Shown: positions 7,938 through 16,824 of the stretch, piece by piece
How the letters are laid out: each line of letters opens with the position of its first letter
How positions within the stretch are numbered: position 1 is the first letter of the stretch
From: Flavobacterium soli DSM 19725
GTDB lineage: Bacteria; Bacteroidota; Bacteroidia; Flavobacteriales; Flavobacteriaceae
Length of the DNA: 64,000 nt
NCBI RefSeq assembly: GCF_000422705.1
Contig: NZ_AUGO01000001.1
Coordinates: 496,001 to 560,000 of the forward strand
Direction: 5' to 3'
The notes under the pieces: generated by a model
Databases searched by the model: none
What the model was told of the DNA's origin: nothing
The model's input: only the letters and a program-made list of their open reading frames with translations
Translations under genes and position numbers: made by a program

Positions 7938-8957
7938 TTAAATACTTGAATCATAATCATCAGCATTCAAATCTTCATTTTCTTTTAGATTTTTATAATC
8001 TTCAGAAGGTTTGAAATCATCTGCTTTCTTGTCTTTTTTTGTTGTTCTATGGCTTCCTTTTTTCATTGCCTCACCAATTTGATTCGAAGCGGTAAACGAA
8101 GCAACCATATTATTCAACATGTCACTTCCGGCTTGTGGAGAATTAGGCAGCAAGATCAAGTTTGAATTTGTATCGGCTCCAATTGCTTGCAAAGTATCGT
8201 AATGTTGTGTCACGACAATCAATGCAGAAGCTTCTTGAGAGTTGATTCCAACCTTGTTCAAAACATCCACACTTTCTACCAATCCACGAGCGATTTCTCT
8301 TCTCTGATCGGCGATACCTTGTCCTTGAAGACGCTTGCTTTCGGCCTCAGCTTTTGCTTTCGCCACGATTCTAATTCTTGAACTTTCTGCCTCAAATTCG
8401 GCAGCTGTTTTTTCTCTATCGGCAGCATTGATACGGTTCATGGCATTTTTAACTTGAATATCTGGATCAATATCGGTCACCAACGTATTGATGATGTCAT
8501 AACCATAAGTCGTCATGGCTTCGTTCAATTCACGTTTCACAGCGATTGCGATATCATCTTTTCTTTCAAAAACATCATCCAATTTCAATTTTGGAACTTC
8601 AGCTCTCACAACGTCAAATACATAAGCGGTAATCTGATCGTGTGGGTATTCTAATTTATAAAATGCATCATAGACTTTGTCTTGGATTACCTTAAACTGA
8701 ACCGAAACTTTCATTTTCACGAACACGTTGTCCTTGGTTTTGGTTTCGATGATAACATCTAACTGTTGGATTTTCAAATTCACACGACCTGCAATTCGAT
8801 CTACAACCGGAATTTTAAGTTGCAACCCCGAATTTCTAACGCTCAAGAATTTTCCGAAACGTTCAATGATAACGGCAGTTTGCTGTTTTACAGTAAAAAA
8901 AGAAGAAAGGAATAGGAACAATCCTAAAACGAGAAAAACAATAAAGAATACATTCAT
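7938..8957 (-). CDS. SPFH/Band 7 (stomatin-like) membrane protein
   Basis: This 339-residue protein has one N-terminal membrane anchor (FFIVFLVLGLFLFLSSFF). An SPFH domain follows (TAVIIERFGKF ... DIDPDIQVKNAMNRINAADREK), then a long Ala/Glu-rich coiled coil (AKAKAEAESKRLQGQGIA). The order matches the stomatin/QmcA family, whose members form ring-like oligomers on membranes and often control membrane proteases. It has a hydrophilic, charged C-terminal tail. It is a single gene, divergent from nothing nearby, with gltX upstream on the same strand behind a terminator. Confidence 0.92.
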   Translation of the reverse strand: MNVFFIVFLVLGLFLFLSSFFTVKQQTAVIIERFGKFLSVRNSGLQLKIPVVDRIAGRVNLKIQQLDVIIETKTKDNVFVKMKVSVQFKVIQDKVYDAFYKLEYPHDQITAYVFDVVRAEVPKLKLDDVFERKDDIAIAVKRELNEAMTTYGYDIINTLVTDIDPDIQVKNAMNRINAADREKTAAEFEAESSRIRIVAKAKAEAESKRLQGQGIADQRREIARGLVESVDVLNKVGINSQEASALIVVTQHYDTLQAIGADTNSNLILLPNSPQAGSDMLNNMVASFTASNQIGEAMKKGSHRTTKKDKKADDFKPSEDYKNLKENEDLNADDYDSSI

Positions 8958-9057
8958 TTTGTTTGTGGTGTTAATTGATTACTTATAGTTGTACGGAAGA
9001 ATTGTAGGAAAGTTACAAAATATAGTTTTATAAGCATCTAACGCTTTTTTTAAAACC

Positions 9058-9097
9058 AAAAACCCTTTCAAAGCCTCAAACTCTGAAAGGGTTTTTT
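9058..9097 (-). terminator. Terminator after gltX
   Basis: AAAACCCTTTCA and TGAAAGGGTTTT form a stem of about twelve pairs with a run of T on both strands. It lies 17 bases after the gltX stop on the minus strand and separates gltX from the SPFH gene. Confidence 0.88.
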
Positions 9098-9113
9098 ATA
9101 ATTCTTAAAAAGA

Positions 9114-10619
9114 TTACAAACGTTCAATAGCTTTTTCAATCCTACTAATCGTTTCTTCTTTGCCGATCAGTTCAACGATATCAAACAAATGAGGTCCTTT
9201 TAAAGCCCCAACAAGGCTCAAACGGAACGGTTGCATCACTTTCCCCATTCCAATCTCGTTTTGCGTCATCCATTCCTTTACGATCGTTTCGATGTTTACT
9301 GATGTAAAATCTTCAATTCCATTCAAAACAGCAATCAGGTTTCGCATCAATCCAGGCGTTTCTTCCTTCCAATTCTTCGAAGCTTTTTCATCATAGGATG
9401 TTGGAGCCACATAAAAGAAATCACTCAATTCCCAGAAATCCGAAACGAAATTGGCACGTTCTTTTATCGAGGCAACAATTTTTACAAGTGTAGTATAATC
9501 AACATCAATTCCTTTTTCATACACAATAGGAGCGAAGGCTTTCGCCAAATCATCATCGTTTTGTTGGATCAAATATTGATGGTTGAACCATTTATTTTTC
9601 TCCGGATCAAATTTGGCACCAGCTTTATGAACGCGGTTCAAATCAAATTTTTCTGCCAATTCTTCTAACGAAAATAATTCTTGATCTGTTCCATCGTTCC
9701 AACCAAGTAAGGCCAAGAAGTTCACAACCGCTTCCGGGAAAAAACCTTTTTCTCTATAGCCAGACGAAACGCCTTCTTCAGTTTTCCATTCTAAAGGAAA
9801 CACAGGGAATCCCATTTTATCACCATCACGTTTTGATAATTTTCCGTTTCCAACTGGTTTCAAAATCAATGGCAAATGAGCAAATTCTGGAGCTTCCCAG
9901 TTAAAGGCTCTGTACAACAAAACGTGCAACGGCATCGATGGCAACCATTCCTCACCACGAATCACGTGCGAAGTTTCCATCAAATGATCGTCTACAATAT
10001 TCGCCAAATGATAGGTTGGCATTCCATCACTCTTGAACAAAACCTTGTCGTCAAGCAAATTCGTATCAAATTTTATATCTCCTCTGATGATGTCTTTTAA
10101 CTCTAAAATTTCATTTACAGGCGTTTTAAAACGAATTACAAAGTCTTCACCATTTGCAATTCTTTCAGCCGTTTTCTCTGCAGAATTCGTCAGCGAGTTA
10201 TCCAATTTCTCCCTAACGGAATGATTGTAAATAAATACTTTTCCTTCCTCTTCAGCATTCTTACGCAACTGATCCAAATCTTCCGATGAATCAAAAGCAT
10301 AATAAGCCCAACCCGAATTGATCAAGTTGTCAGCATATTGTTTATACAAATCCTTTCTTTCGCTTTGACGGTAAGGACCAAATTTTTCATTCTTTCCAAC
10401 CGTTTCACTTGGAGCAATTCCAAGCCATTCCAATGCTTCCATGATATACTGTTCAGCACCCGGAACAAACCGATTTTGGTCGGTATCCTCAATTCTCAAA
10501 TAGAAAACGCCACCGTGTTTCTTGGCAAACAAATAGTTGAACAATGCAGTTCTCACACCGCCAATATGTAGAGGTCCAGTCGGACTTGGTGCAAAACGCA
10601 CACGTACTTGCTTCGACAT
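9114..10619 (-). CDS. gltX: Glutamate--tRNA ligase
   Basis: The protein has 501 residues from the start MSKQVRVRFAPSPTG. The frame is open further up to an ATG at 10640, but that codon overlaps a TATCTTTG promoter box (10638-10645), so the start at 10619 is preferred. The HIGH motif (PTGPLHIGG) and KMSKS-type motif (GKLSKRDGDKMG) mark a class I enzyme, with the usual anticodon-binding C-terminal part. It charges tRNA-Glu. Together with the separate glnS at 4.6 kb this shows direct glutaminylation in this organism. Confidence 0.96.
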   Translation of the reverse strand: MSKQVRVRFAPSPTGPLHIGGVRTALFNYLFAKKHGGVFYLRIEDTDQNRFVPGAEQYIMEALEWLGIAPSETVGKNEKFGPYRQSERKDLYKQYADNLINSGWAYYAFDSSEDLDQLRKNAEEEGKVFIYNHSVREKLDNSLTNSAEKTAERIANGEDFVIRFKTPVNEILELKDIIRGDIKFDTNLLDDKVLFKSDGMPTYHLANIVDDHLMETSHVIRGEEWLPSMPLHVLLYRAFNWEAPEFAHLPLILKPVGNGKLSKRDGDKMGFPVFPLEWKTEEGVSSGYREKGFFPEAVVNFLALLGWNDGTDQELFSLEELAEKFDLNRVHKAGAKFDPEKNKWFNHQYLIQQNDDDLAKAFAPIVYEKGIDVDYTTLVKIVASIKERANFVSDFWELSDFFYVAPTSYDEKASKNWKEETPGLMRNLIAVLNGIEDFTSVNIETIVKEWMTQNEIGMGKVMQPFRLSLVGALKGPHLFDIVELIGKEETISRIEKAIERL

Positions 10620-10637
10620 TTTTTGTAAATTTTGATG

Positions 10638-10645
10638 CAAAGATA
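10638..10645 (-). promoter_or_regulatory. gltX promoter -7 box
   Basis: The minus strand reads TATCTTTG, a perfect TAnnTTTG box of the Bacteroidota type. It lies 19 bases upstream of the chosen gltX start. No convincing TTG element is seen at the expected distance upstream. Confidence 0.6.
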
Positions 10646-10742
10646 CGGTTTCAATTAAGTAATTCGAAAATTAGATAATTTGAAAATTTCAAAACGCTCA
10701 TTGATTTTTAATTTCAGAAGCACAACTTTAGGCATTTGTTTG

Positions 10743-10825
10743 ATCCATTTTCCAGCTTTCCGTTGCAATCTTTTCTTTTTTTAAAGAAAAAAAAGAAAAG
10801 GATTTCCTCTTCAATCTGGGCTAGG
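10743..10825. repeat. Structured intergenic repeat, copy A
   Basis: Conserved edges (CATTTTCCAGCTTTCC on the left, TCAATCTGGGCTAG on the right) enclose a long hairpin: AATCTTTTCTTTTTTT pairs with AAAAAAAAGAAAAGGATT, leaving one bulged G. Copies B (14753-14831) and C (60193-60329) have the same layout with different stem sequences. It fills most of the 336-base gap between gltX and the DUF4175 gene. Confidence 0.72.
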
Positions 10826-10955
10826 GAAATTCTTTAGGTTGCTTTTAAACCATTTTTTCTCCCAACTTCTATCTTCCAGCTTCCCTCTTTTTTTAACATT
10901 TTCTTATTCATATAAATTATTACTTTTATCGGTTACAATAAAAAGCCATTACGAT

Positions 10956-13900
10956 TTGGAAAATAAAGTATTGATTTATCAGAAATTAGAAGCTTTCATT
11001 AAAAAGTTTTATACCAACGAACTCCTCAAGGGATTGATTTTCTTTGTGGGATTAGGATTGCTATATTTGTTTTTCACCCTGATTGTCGAATATTTCCTTT
11101 GGCTAAAGCCAACTGGAAGAACCATTTTATTTTGGACATTCATTGTCGTTGAATTATTCTTGTTGATGCGATTCATCTTGTTCCCACTTTTTCAATTGTT
11201 CAAATTAAAAAAAGGAATCAATTACTCGGAGGCGTCCATTATAATCGGAAATCATTTTACGGAAGTAAGTGACAAACTTACCAACTTCCTTCAGCTTTCA
11301 AACGACAACAATCAATCGGAATTGCTTTTGGCTTCTATCGAACAAAAGGCAAAAACGTTACAACCAATTCCGTTCACAAATGCTGTAAATTTCAATAAGA
11401 ATAAAAAATTCATTCCGTTGGCTTTGATTCCAATTTTGTTTTTTGCATTCTTTTATATTTCTGGGAATAGCAATCTGATTACGGATAGTTTCGATAGGGT
11501 AGTGCATTATCAAAAACAATTTTCGCCACCGGCTCCGTTTGAATTTATTATTTTAAATAAAGACCTTCAAACCGAACAAGGAAATGATTTTGTTTTGCAA
11601 ATCAAATCCGAAGGAAAAGTAGTTCCAGAAAATGCCATGATTTTCATCAACGACGAAAGTTATTTTATGGAAAGTACTAAACCTGGAGTTTTTGAATATC
11701 GTTTTACAAAGCTAATCGAGAACACAGCGTTCCACGTGAAAGCAAACGAAGTTACTTCATCGGATTATGAATTGAAAGTAGTAGCCGTTCCAACGATTGC
11801 CAATTTTGAAATGGTTTTGAATTTTCCATCGTATCTGAATAAGAAATCAGAAACTATCAAAGGAACCGGTAACGCTATTGTCCCAGAAGGAACAAAAGTA
11901 ACGTGGAAAGTCAATGCAATGGCTACAAATGCAGTTGAATGGACAGACAGTAAGACGATTAGCCGTTTTTCTGCTAATGAAAACAGCTTTCAACTGTCAA
12001 AAAGTATCAATCAAAACACAGATTATCAGATTCTTACTTCAAACGAAAAGGTGAAACATTATGAAAAACTGAATTACCAGATTTCGATTGTAAAGGATCA
12101 ATTCCCAACAATAGCGGTAAATAATGCTCCTGACAGTTTAAGAGTGGATAAAAGCGTTGTTGTGGGGCAAGTTTCGGACGATTATGGATTGTCTAAATTG
12201 CAAATTGTTTATTATCCGAGGAACAAACCCGAAGCTGGATTGAAGTCTCAAATCTCCGTTAAGAGGGATGTCTTCGATCAGTTTATATTTTCATTTCCAG
12301 GAAATCTTCCGGTTACCGAAGGTGTTTCGTATGAATACTATTTCGAGGTTTTTGATAACGATGCCTTGCACAATTTCAAGAGTACAAAATCTTCCGTATT
12401 TGCAAATCGCATAGAAACCGAAGAGGAAAAACAAGATAAGTTGATGCAGCAGCAAAATGACAACATCAACAGCATGGAGAAGTCGTTGAAGAATCAGGAC
12501 AAGCAATTATCTGAATTGGATAAGCTTCAAAAAAGCAATAAAGAAAAAGACAACCTTGAATTTAAAGACCAGCAAAAAGTAAACGAGTTCTTGAAACGTC
12601 AGCAGATGTTGGATGAAAAGATGAAAGAGTTTGCCAAGAAAATAGAGGAGAATCTGGACAAAGTTAAGACCGATAAAAAAGATGAATTCAAAGAAGAGCT
12701 GAAAAAACGTATTGATGAAACTCAAAAGGATTTAGAAAAAAACAAAGAACTTTTAGAAAAACTGAAGGAACTTAACGATAAGATCAATCAGGAAGAATTG
12801 TATGAAAAAATGGACCAGCTCAAACAAAAATCTAAAAACCAGACCAAGAGTTTGGAACAATTGGTTGAACTGACAAAGCGTTTTTACGTAGAAAAAAAGG
12901 CGGAACAAATTGCTGATAAATTAGACAAGCTTGCCGAAAAGCAAGACAAGTTATCGGAACAAGGCAAAGAAAATACAACCGAAAAACAAGAAGAAATAAA
13001 TAAAGAATTCGACAAGATTCAGGAAGAACTAAAAGAACTCGATAAAGACAACAAGGAATTGAAATCACCAATGGATATTCCTATGGATGAAGAAAAGGAG
13101 AAAAGTGTTGAGGAAGATTTGAAAAAGGCTTCAGAAGAATTGGGTAAAGATAAAAAAGAAAAAGCCAAACCAAAGCAAAAAAGTGCCTCTAAGAAAATGA
13201 AAGAAATGTCAGGCAAAATGTCTGCAGGAATGCAAGCTGGTGAAATGGAACAATTAGAGGAAGATATTGCAATGTTGCGTCAAATTTTAGACAATCTTTT
13301 AGCGTTTTCTTTCTCGCAGGAAGACTTGCTTGGTCAGTTTAAATCGCTGAAAAGAGGTTCGCCTTCTTTCAATAAAAACCTAAAACTGCAACAAGATTTG
13401 CGTTTGCAGTTTCAACATGTAGACGATAGTTTATTTGCCTTGTCACTTCGTCAACCTAAACTGGGTGATGGAATTACGAAAGAAGTTGGCAACGTTCATT
13501 ACAACATTGATAAATCATTAGAGAGTTTAGCTGATGCTAATATTGGAAAAGGAATTTCACATCAACAGTACACCACTTCATCAGCAAATAAATTGGCAGA
13601 TTTCTTGAGTGATTTGCTAAACGGTATGCAAATGCAGATGTCGGGAATGGGACAAGGAAAATCTGGTAAAGGCCAAGGCGAAGGAATGCAACTTCCAGAT
13701 ATCATTAAAAAACAAGGAGAGCTTGGCGAGAAGATGAAGAAAGGAATGGAGAAAGGAAAGAAGCCAGGAGAGAAAGAAGGAGAAGGTAGTGAAGGTGAAA
13801 AAGGACAAAAGCCTGGTGAAAAGCCAGGACAATCTGGAAAACCTGGACAAAAAGGGCAGAATGGTCAAGAGGGTGAAGGTGGAGAAGATGGCGAAGGAAA

Positions 13901-14306
13901 TGCTGGAGAAATAATGCAAATCTATAAGGAGCAAAAACAACTTCGTGAAGCTTTGCAAAAGGAATTAAACGAAAAAGGTCTAGGCGGAAATGGTCAGAAA
14001 GCATTAGATGAAATGAAGCAAATTGAGAAGCAATTATTGAATCAAGGTTTTAAAAATGAAACATTGCAGAAGATTTTAAATCTCAATTATGAGTTGCTCA
14101 AATTAGACAAAGCCATCCAGCAACAAGGAGAAGAACAAAAACGTCAGGCACAAACTAATAAAAAGGATTTCAACAATACTACAAATGCCCTTTCGCCAGC
14201 CTTGAAAGATTATTTAAACAGTATCGAAATTTTAAATAGACAAAGCTTACCTTTGCGGTCGAATTTTAATCAAAAAGTTCAAGAATATTTTAAAAAGAAT
14301 GATTAG
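10956..14306 (+). CDS. DUF4175 family large membrane-anchored coiled-coil protein
   Basis: The frame is open from an ATG at 10839, but the first 39 codons read like AT-rich non-coding sequence and overlap a possible promoter (TACTTTTA, about 10921). A TTG start at 10956 gives the family-like N-terminus (M/L)ENKVLIYQKLEAF and 1116 residues. Two membrane segments follow (about residues 25-45 and 55-80), then a third near residue 150. Beta-rich domains come next, then a very long charged coiled coil (about 490-800) and a Gly/Lys/Glu-rich low-complexity region near 890-970 with collagen-like Gly-x-y runs. The function of DUF4175 is unknown. Its 3' end overlaps ybeY by 8 bases, so the two are cotranslated. 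Confidence 0.85.
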   Translation: MENKVLIYQKLEAFIKKFYTNELLKGLIFFVGLGLLYLFFTLIVEYFLWLKPTGRTILFWTFIVVELFLLMRFILFPLFQLFKLKKGINYSEASIIIGNHFTEVSDKLTNFLQLSNDNNQSELLLASIEQKAKTLQPIPFTNAVNFNKNKKFIPLALIPILFFAFFYISGNSNLITDSFDRVVHYQKQFSPPAPFEFIILNKDLQTEQGNDFVLQIKSEGKVVPENAMIFINDESYFMESTKPGVFEYRFTKLIENTAFHVKANEVTSSDYELKVVAVPTIANFEMVLNFPSYLNKKSETIKGTGNAIVPEGTKVTWKVNAMATNAVEWTDSKTISRFSANENSFQLSKSINQNTDYQILTSNEKVKHYEKLNYQISIVKDQFPTIAVNNAPDSLRVDKSVVVGQVSDDYGLSKLQIVYYPRNKPEAGLKSQISVKRDVFDQFIFSFPGNLPVTEGVSYEYYFEVFDNDALHNFKSTKSSVFANRIETEEEKQDKLMQQQNDNINSMEKSLKNQDKQLSELDKLQKSNKEKDNLEFKDQQKVNEFLKRQQMLDEKMKEFAKKIEENLDKVKTDKKDEFKEELKKRIDETQKDLEKNKELLEKLKELNDKINQEELYEKMDQLKQKSKNQTKSLEQLVELTKRFYVEKKAEQIADKLDKLAEKQDKLSEQGKENTTEKQEEINKEFDKIQEELKELDKDNKELKSPMDIPMDEEKEKSVEEDLKKASEELGKDKKEKAKPKQKSASKKMKEMSGKMSAGMQAGEMEQLEEDIAMLRQILDNLLAFSFSQEDLLGQFKSLKRGSPSFNKNLKLQQDLRLQFQHVDDSLFALSLRQPKLGDGITKEVGNVHYNIDKSLESLADANIGKGISHQQYTTSSANKLADFLSDLLNGMQMQMSGMGQGKSGKGQGEGMQLPDIIKKQGELGEKMKKGMEKGKKPGEKEGEGSEGEKGQKPGEKPGQSGKPGQKGQNGQEGEGGEDGEGNAGEIMQIYKEQKQLREALQKELNEKGLGGNGQKALDEMKQIEKQLLNQGFKNETLQKILNLNYELLKLDKAIQQQGEEQKRQAQTNKKDFNNTTNALSPALKDYLNSIEILNRQSLPLRSNFNQKVQEYFKKND
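11728..11743. other. Degenerate parS-like site inside the DUF4175 gene
   Basis: CGTTCCACGTGAAAGC matches the general parS consensus TGTTNCACGTGAAACA in 13 of 16 positions, including the 12-base core TTCCACGTGAAA. It lies inside a coding sequence, 3 kb from the clear sites near mnmG. It may be a weak ParB site or chance. Confidence 0.35.
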
Positions 14307-14718
14307 TTTCAATTACGAATCCGACTTTGAATTAGACAATGAAACTGCTTATGCAGATTGGTTGTCTAAGGTAATCGTGTCGGAAAACAAAAAGGAAGGA
14401 GATATCAACTACATCTTTTGTGATGATGAATATCTGCACAAAATCAATGTCGAATACCTTCAGCATGACACCTTAACGGATATTATTAGCTTTGATTATT
14501 CAGTAGGGAACGAATTGCATGGCGACATATTTGTTTCTGTCGAAAGGGTAGAGGATAATGCCAAGGATTTCAATGTTTCTTTTCAAGAAGAATTGAAACG
14601 TGTTTTAGTTCATGGGGTCTTACACTACTGTGGATATAAAGATAAATCAGAGGCAGATGAAGCTTTGATGCGTCAAAAGGAAGAAGAAAAAATGTTGATG
14701 TTCCACGTGGAACTGTGA
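14299..14718 (+). CDS. ybeY: Endoribonuclease YbeY, rRNA maturation factor
   Basis: This 139-residue protein carries the YbeY metal site as HGVLHYCGYKD. The first two His are present, but the third ligand position of E. coli (H-x3-H-x5-H) is Asp. From memory this Asp is usual in Bacteroidota (GYKDKT or GQKDKT), so the enzyme is probably intact. YbeY acts in 16S rRNA 3' end maturation and ribosome quality control. The start overlaps the DUF4175 stop by 8 bases. A parS palindrome is built into the last codons and supplies the C-terminus MFHVEL. Confidence 0.93.
   Translation: MISFNYESDFELDNETAYADWLSKVIVSENKKEGDINYIFCDDEYLHKINVEYLQHDTLTDIISFDYSVGNELHGDIFVSVERVEDNAKDFNVSFQEELKRVLVHGVLHYCGYKDKSEADEALMRQKEEEKMLMFHVEL
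14699..14714. other. parS centromere-like site 1
   Basis: TGTTCCACGTGGAACT matches the palindrome TGTTCCACGTGGAACA in 15 of 16 positions. It lies inside the end of ybeY and is read there as MFHVEL plus stop. ParB binds such sites and, with ParA, segregates the origin region. Confidence 0.85.
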
Positions 14719-14752
14719 TTTTTTAGGAGCGAAACGCTTGGGCTTTTTCAGA

Positions 14753-14831
14753 ATCCATTTTCCTGCTTTCCACAATATCTTTTTGTTTTGAACCCCAAAA
14801 CAAAAAGGATATTTGCTCCAATCAGGGCTAG
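14753..14831. repeat. Structured intergenic repeat, copy B
   Basis: The left edge CATTTTCCTGCTTTCC and right edge CCAATCAGGGCTAG match copy A. The hairpin between them pairs ATATCTTTTTGTTTT with AAAACAAAAAGGATAT, again with a single bulged G, around the loop GAACCCC. The stem sequence differs from copy A while the base-pairing is kept. It sits between two parS sites. Confidence 0.75.
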
Positions 14832-14847
14832 ATAATAAATTATAAAC

Positions 14848-14863
14848 TGTTCCACGTGGAACA
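14848..14863. other. parS centromere-like site 2 (perfect palindrome)
   Basis: TGTTCCACGTGGAACA is a perfect 16-base palindrome of parS type, located between ybeY and mnmG, 133 bases after site 1. Confidence 0.92.
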
Positions 14864-14915
14864 ATAAAATAAAACTGAGATTTAGTAATTCTAAATCCCG
14901 AATCCCAAATAAATA

Positions 14916-16787
14916 ATGTTTCAAGAAGAATACGATGTAATTGTGGTTGGTGCTGGCCACGCTGGTTCAGAAGCAGCGGCAGCGGCAGCCAATATGGGTT
15001 CCAAAACTTTGCTCGTTACTATGAGCTTGCAAAACATTGCCCAAATGTCTTGCAATCCGGCAATGGGAGGAATTGCAAAAGGACAAATCGTTCGCGAAAT
15101 TGATGCACTTGGAGGTTACTCCGGAATCATTTCAGACAAGACCGCCATTCAATTCAAGATGCTGAATAAATCAAAAGGCCCAGCAATGTGGTCACCAAGA
15201 GTGCAAAGCGACAGGATGCGTTTTGCAGAAGAGTGGCGATTGATGTTAGAGCGAACACCCAACCTTGATTTCTATCAGGAAATGGTGAAAGGATTGATTA
15301 TCGAGAACGGGAAAATTAAAGGAATTAAAACTTCTCTTGGAGTCGAAATACGTTCGAAAGCAGTTGTTTTAACCAATGGAACATTCTTAAACGGATTGAT
15401 TCATATTGGCGAAAAACAATTCGGAGGAGGTAGGGCAGGTGAAAGTGCCGCTTACGGAATTACAGAAGATTTGGTTAAAGCAGGTTTTGAATCGGGCAGA
15501 ATGAAAACAGGAACACCGCCACGAGTTGACGGTCGATCTTTGGATTATTCGAAAATGAATGAAGAAAAAGGCGATGCGAAACCAGATAAATTTTCGTATT
15601 CTGATGAAACCAAACCATTGGCGATTCAGAAGTCGTGTTATATGACCTATACTTCTTTGGGTGTCCACGATATTTTGCGTGAAGGTTTTGATCGCTCACC
15701 CATGTTCAATGGTCGAATAAAAAGTCTAGGGCCACGATATTGTCCATCTATTGAAGATAAAATAAACCGTTTTGCAGACAAGGAAAGACATCAATTGTTT
15801 GTAGAACCTGAAGGTTGGGATACTGTAGAAGTATATGTAAATGGTTTTTCTACATCACTTCCAGAAGACATTCAGTTTAAGGCTTTACGTTCGGTTGCAG
15901 GTTTTGAAAAGGTGAAATTCTTTCGTCCAGGTTATGCAATTGAGTATGATTATTTCCCGCCTACACAATTGAAGCATACTTTAGAAACTAAATTAGTCGA
16001 GGGATTATATTTTGCAGGACAAATAAACGGAACAACGGGATATGAAGAAGCAGCTTCCCAAGGATTAATGGCCGGAATTAATGCACATTTAAAAGTGCAT
16101 GAAAAAGCGCCGTTAATTCTGAAAAGAGATGAAGCTTATATTGGAGTTTTAATTGATGATTTAATCACAAAAGGAACAGAAGAGCCTTATCGAATGTTTA
16201 CCTCTCGTGCAGAATATAGAACGCTTCTTCGTCAAGATAATGCCGATTTCAGATTAACACCAATGTCGTATGAAATTGGTTTAGCTTCAGAAAAGCGTTT
16301 GAGAAGAATGGAGCATAAGCTAAAAGAATCGGAAAAGATGGTTAATTTCTTCAAAGAAACGAGTATTTCTATGGCGGAAATGAATCCAATCCTTGAAGCT
16401 AAAGAATCGGCTTTGGTGACACAATCCGATAAAATGTTCAAAATATTTTCTCGACCTCAAATCGATTTGGAAGATATGATGAAGTTTGACAAGGTAAAAG
16501 AATATGTTGAGCAAAATGATTTGGATCAAGAAATACTCGAACAAGCCGAAATTCAAGTAAAATATTCGGGTTATATCGAAAAGGAAAGAAATAATGCGGA
16601 TAAGCTAACGCGATTAGAGGATGTGAAAATCCCTGAGAACTTTGATTACAATAAAATAAAATCAATGTCGATTGAGGCAAAGCAAAAACTGAGTCATATT
16701 CGACCTGTAACCATCTCTCAAGCTTCAAGAATTAGTGGGGTTTCGCCGAGCGATATTTCAGTATTATTAATTTACATGGGAAGATAA
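14916..16787 (+). CDS. mnmG: tRNA uridine-5-carboxymethylaminomethyl modification enzyme MnmG (GidA)
   Basis: This 623-residue protein has the normal length. The N-terminal FAD-binding motif is VVGAGHAGSEAAAAAANMG. Family signatures include MSCNPAMGGIAKGQ and GTPPRVDGRS, and the C-terminal helical domain binds MnmE and tRNA. With MnmE it makes the cmnm5 group on U34 of several tRNAs, using FAD and methylene-tetrahydrofolate. In many bacteria mnmG lies near the origin next to parAB; here it is flanked by parS sites on both sides. It is preceded by a 197-base gap with one repeat and parS site 2. Confidence 0.97.
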   Translation: MFQEEYDVIVVGAGHAGSEAAAAAANMGSKTLLVTMSLQNIAQMSCNPAMGGIAKGQIVREIDALGGYSGIISDKTAIQFKMLNKSKGPAMWSPRVQSDRMRFAEEWRLMLERTPNLDFYQEMVKGLIIENGKIKGIKTSLGVEIRSKAVVLTNGTFLNGLIHIGEKQFGGGRAGESAAYGITEDLVKAGFESGRMKTGTPPRVDGRSLDYSKMNEEKGDAKPDKFSYSDETKPLAIQKSCYMTYTSLGVHDILREGFDRSPMFNGRIKSLGPRYCPSIEDKINRFADKERHQLFVEPEGWDTVEVYVNGFSTSLPEDIQFKALRSVAGFEKVKFFRPGYAIEYDYFPPTQLKHTLETKLVEGLYFAGQINGTTGYEEAASQGLMAGINAHLKVHEKAPLILKRDEAYIGVLIDDLITKGTEEPYRMFTSRAEYRTLLRQDNADFRLTPMSYEIGLASEKRLRRMEHKLKESEKMVNFFKETSISMAEMNPILEAKESALVTQSDKMFKIFSRPQIDLEDMMKFDKVKEYVEQNDLDQEILEQAEIQVKYSGYIEKERNNADKLTRLEDVKIPENFDYNKIKSMSIEAKQKLSHIRPVTISQASRISGVSPSDISVLLIYMGR

Positions 16788-16792
16788 TTAAA

Positions 16793-16808
16793 TGTTTCAC
16801 GTGGAACG
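16793..16808. other. parS centromere-like site 3
   Basis: TGTTTCACGTGGAACG fits the wider parS consensus TGTTNCACGTGGAACA in 15 of 16 positions. It begins 6 bases after the mnmG stop codon. Confidence 0.85.
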
Positions 16809-16824
16809 AATTTTGTTAAAGCTT

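Noticed and set aside
9951..9975. Further parS site in gltX (ATCACGTGCGAAG)
   Set aside because: Only the CACGTG centre fits; the flanking arms do not match the parS palindrome.
13617..14004. Long antisense frames inside the DUF4175 gene
   Set aside because: They arise from the purine-rich, Lys/Glu/Gly-coding sequence and have Ser/Leu/Phe-rich low-complexity translations.
14299..14718. YbeY as inactive because the third zinc His is missing
   Set aside because: The Asp in GYKD at that place is, from memory, usual in Bacteroidota YbeY, so the site is probably complete.
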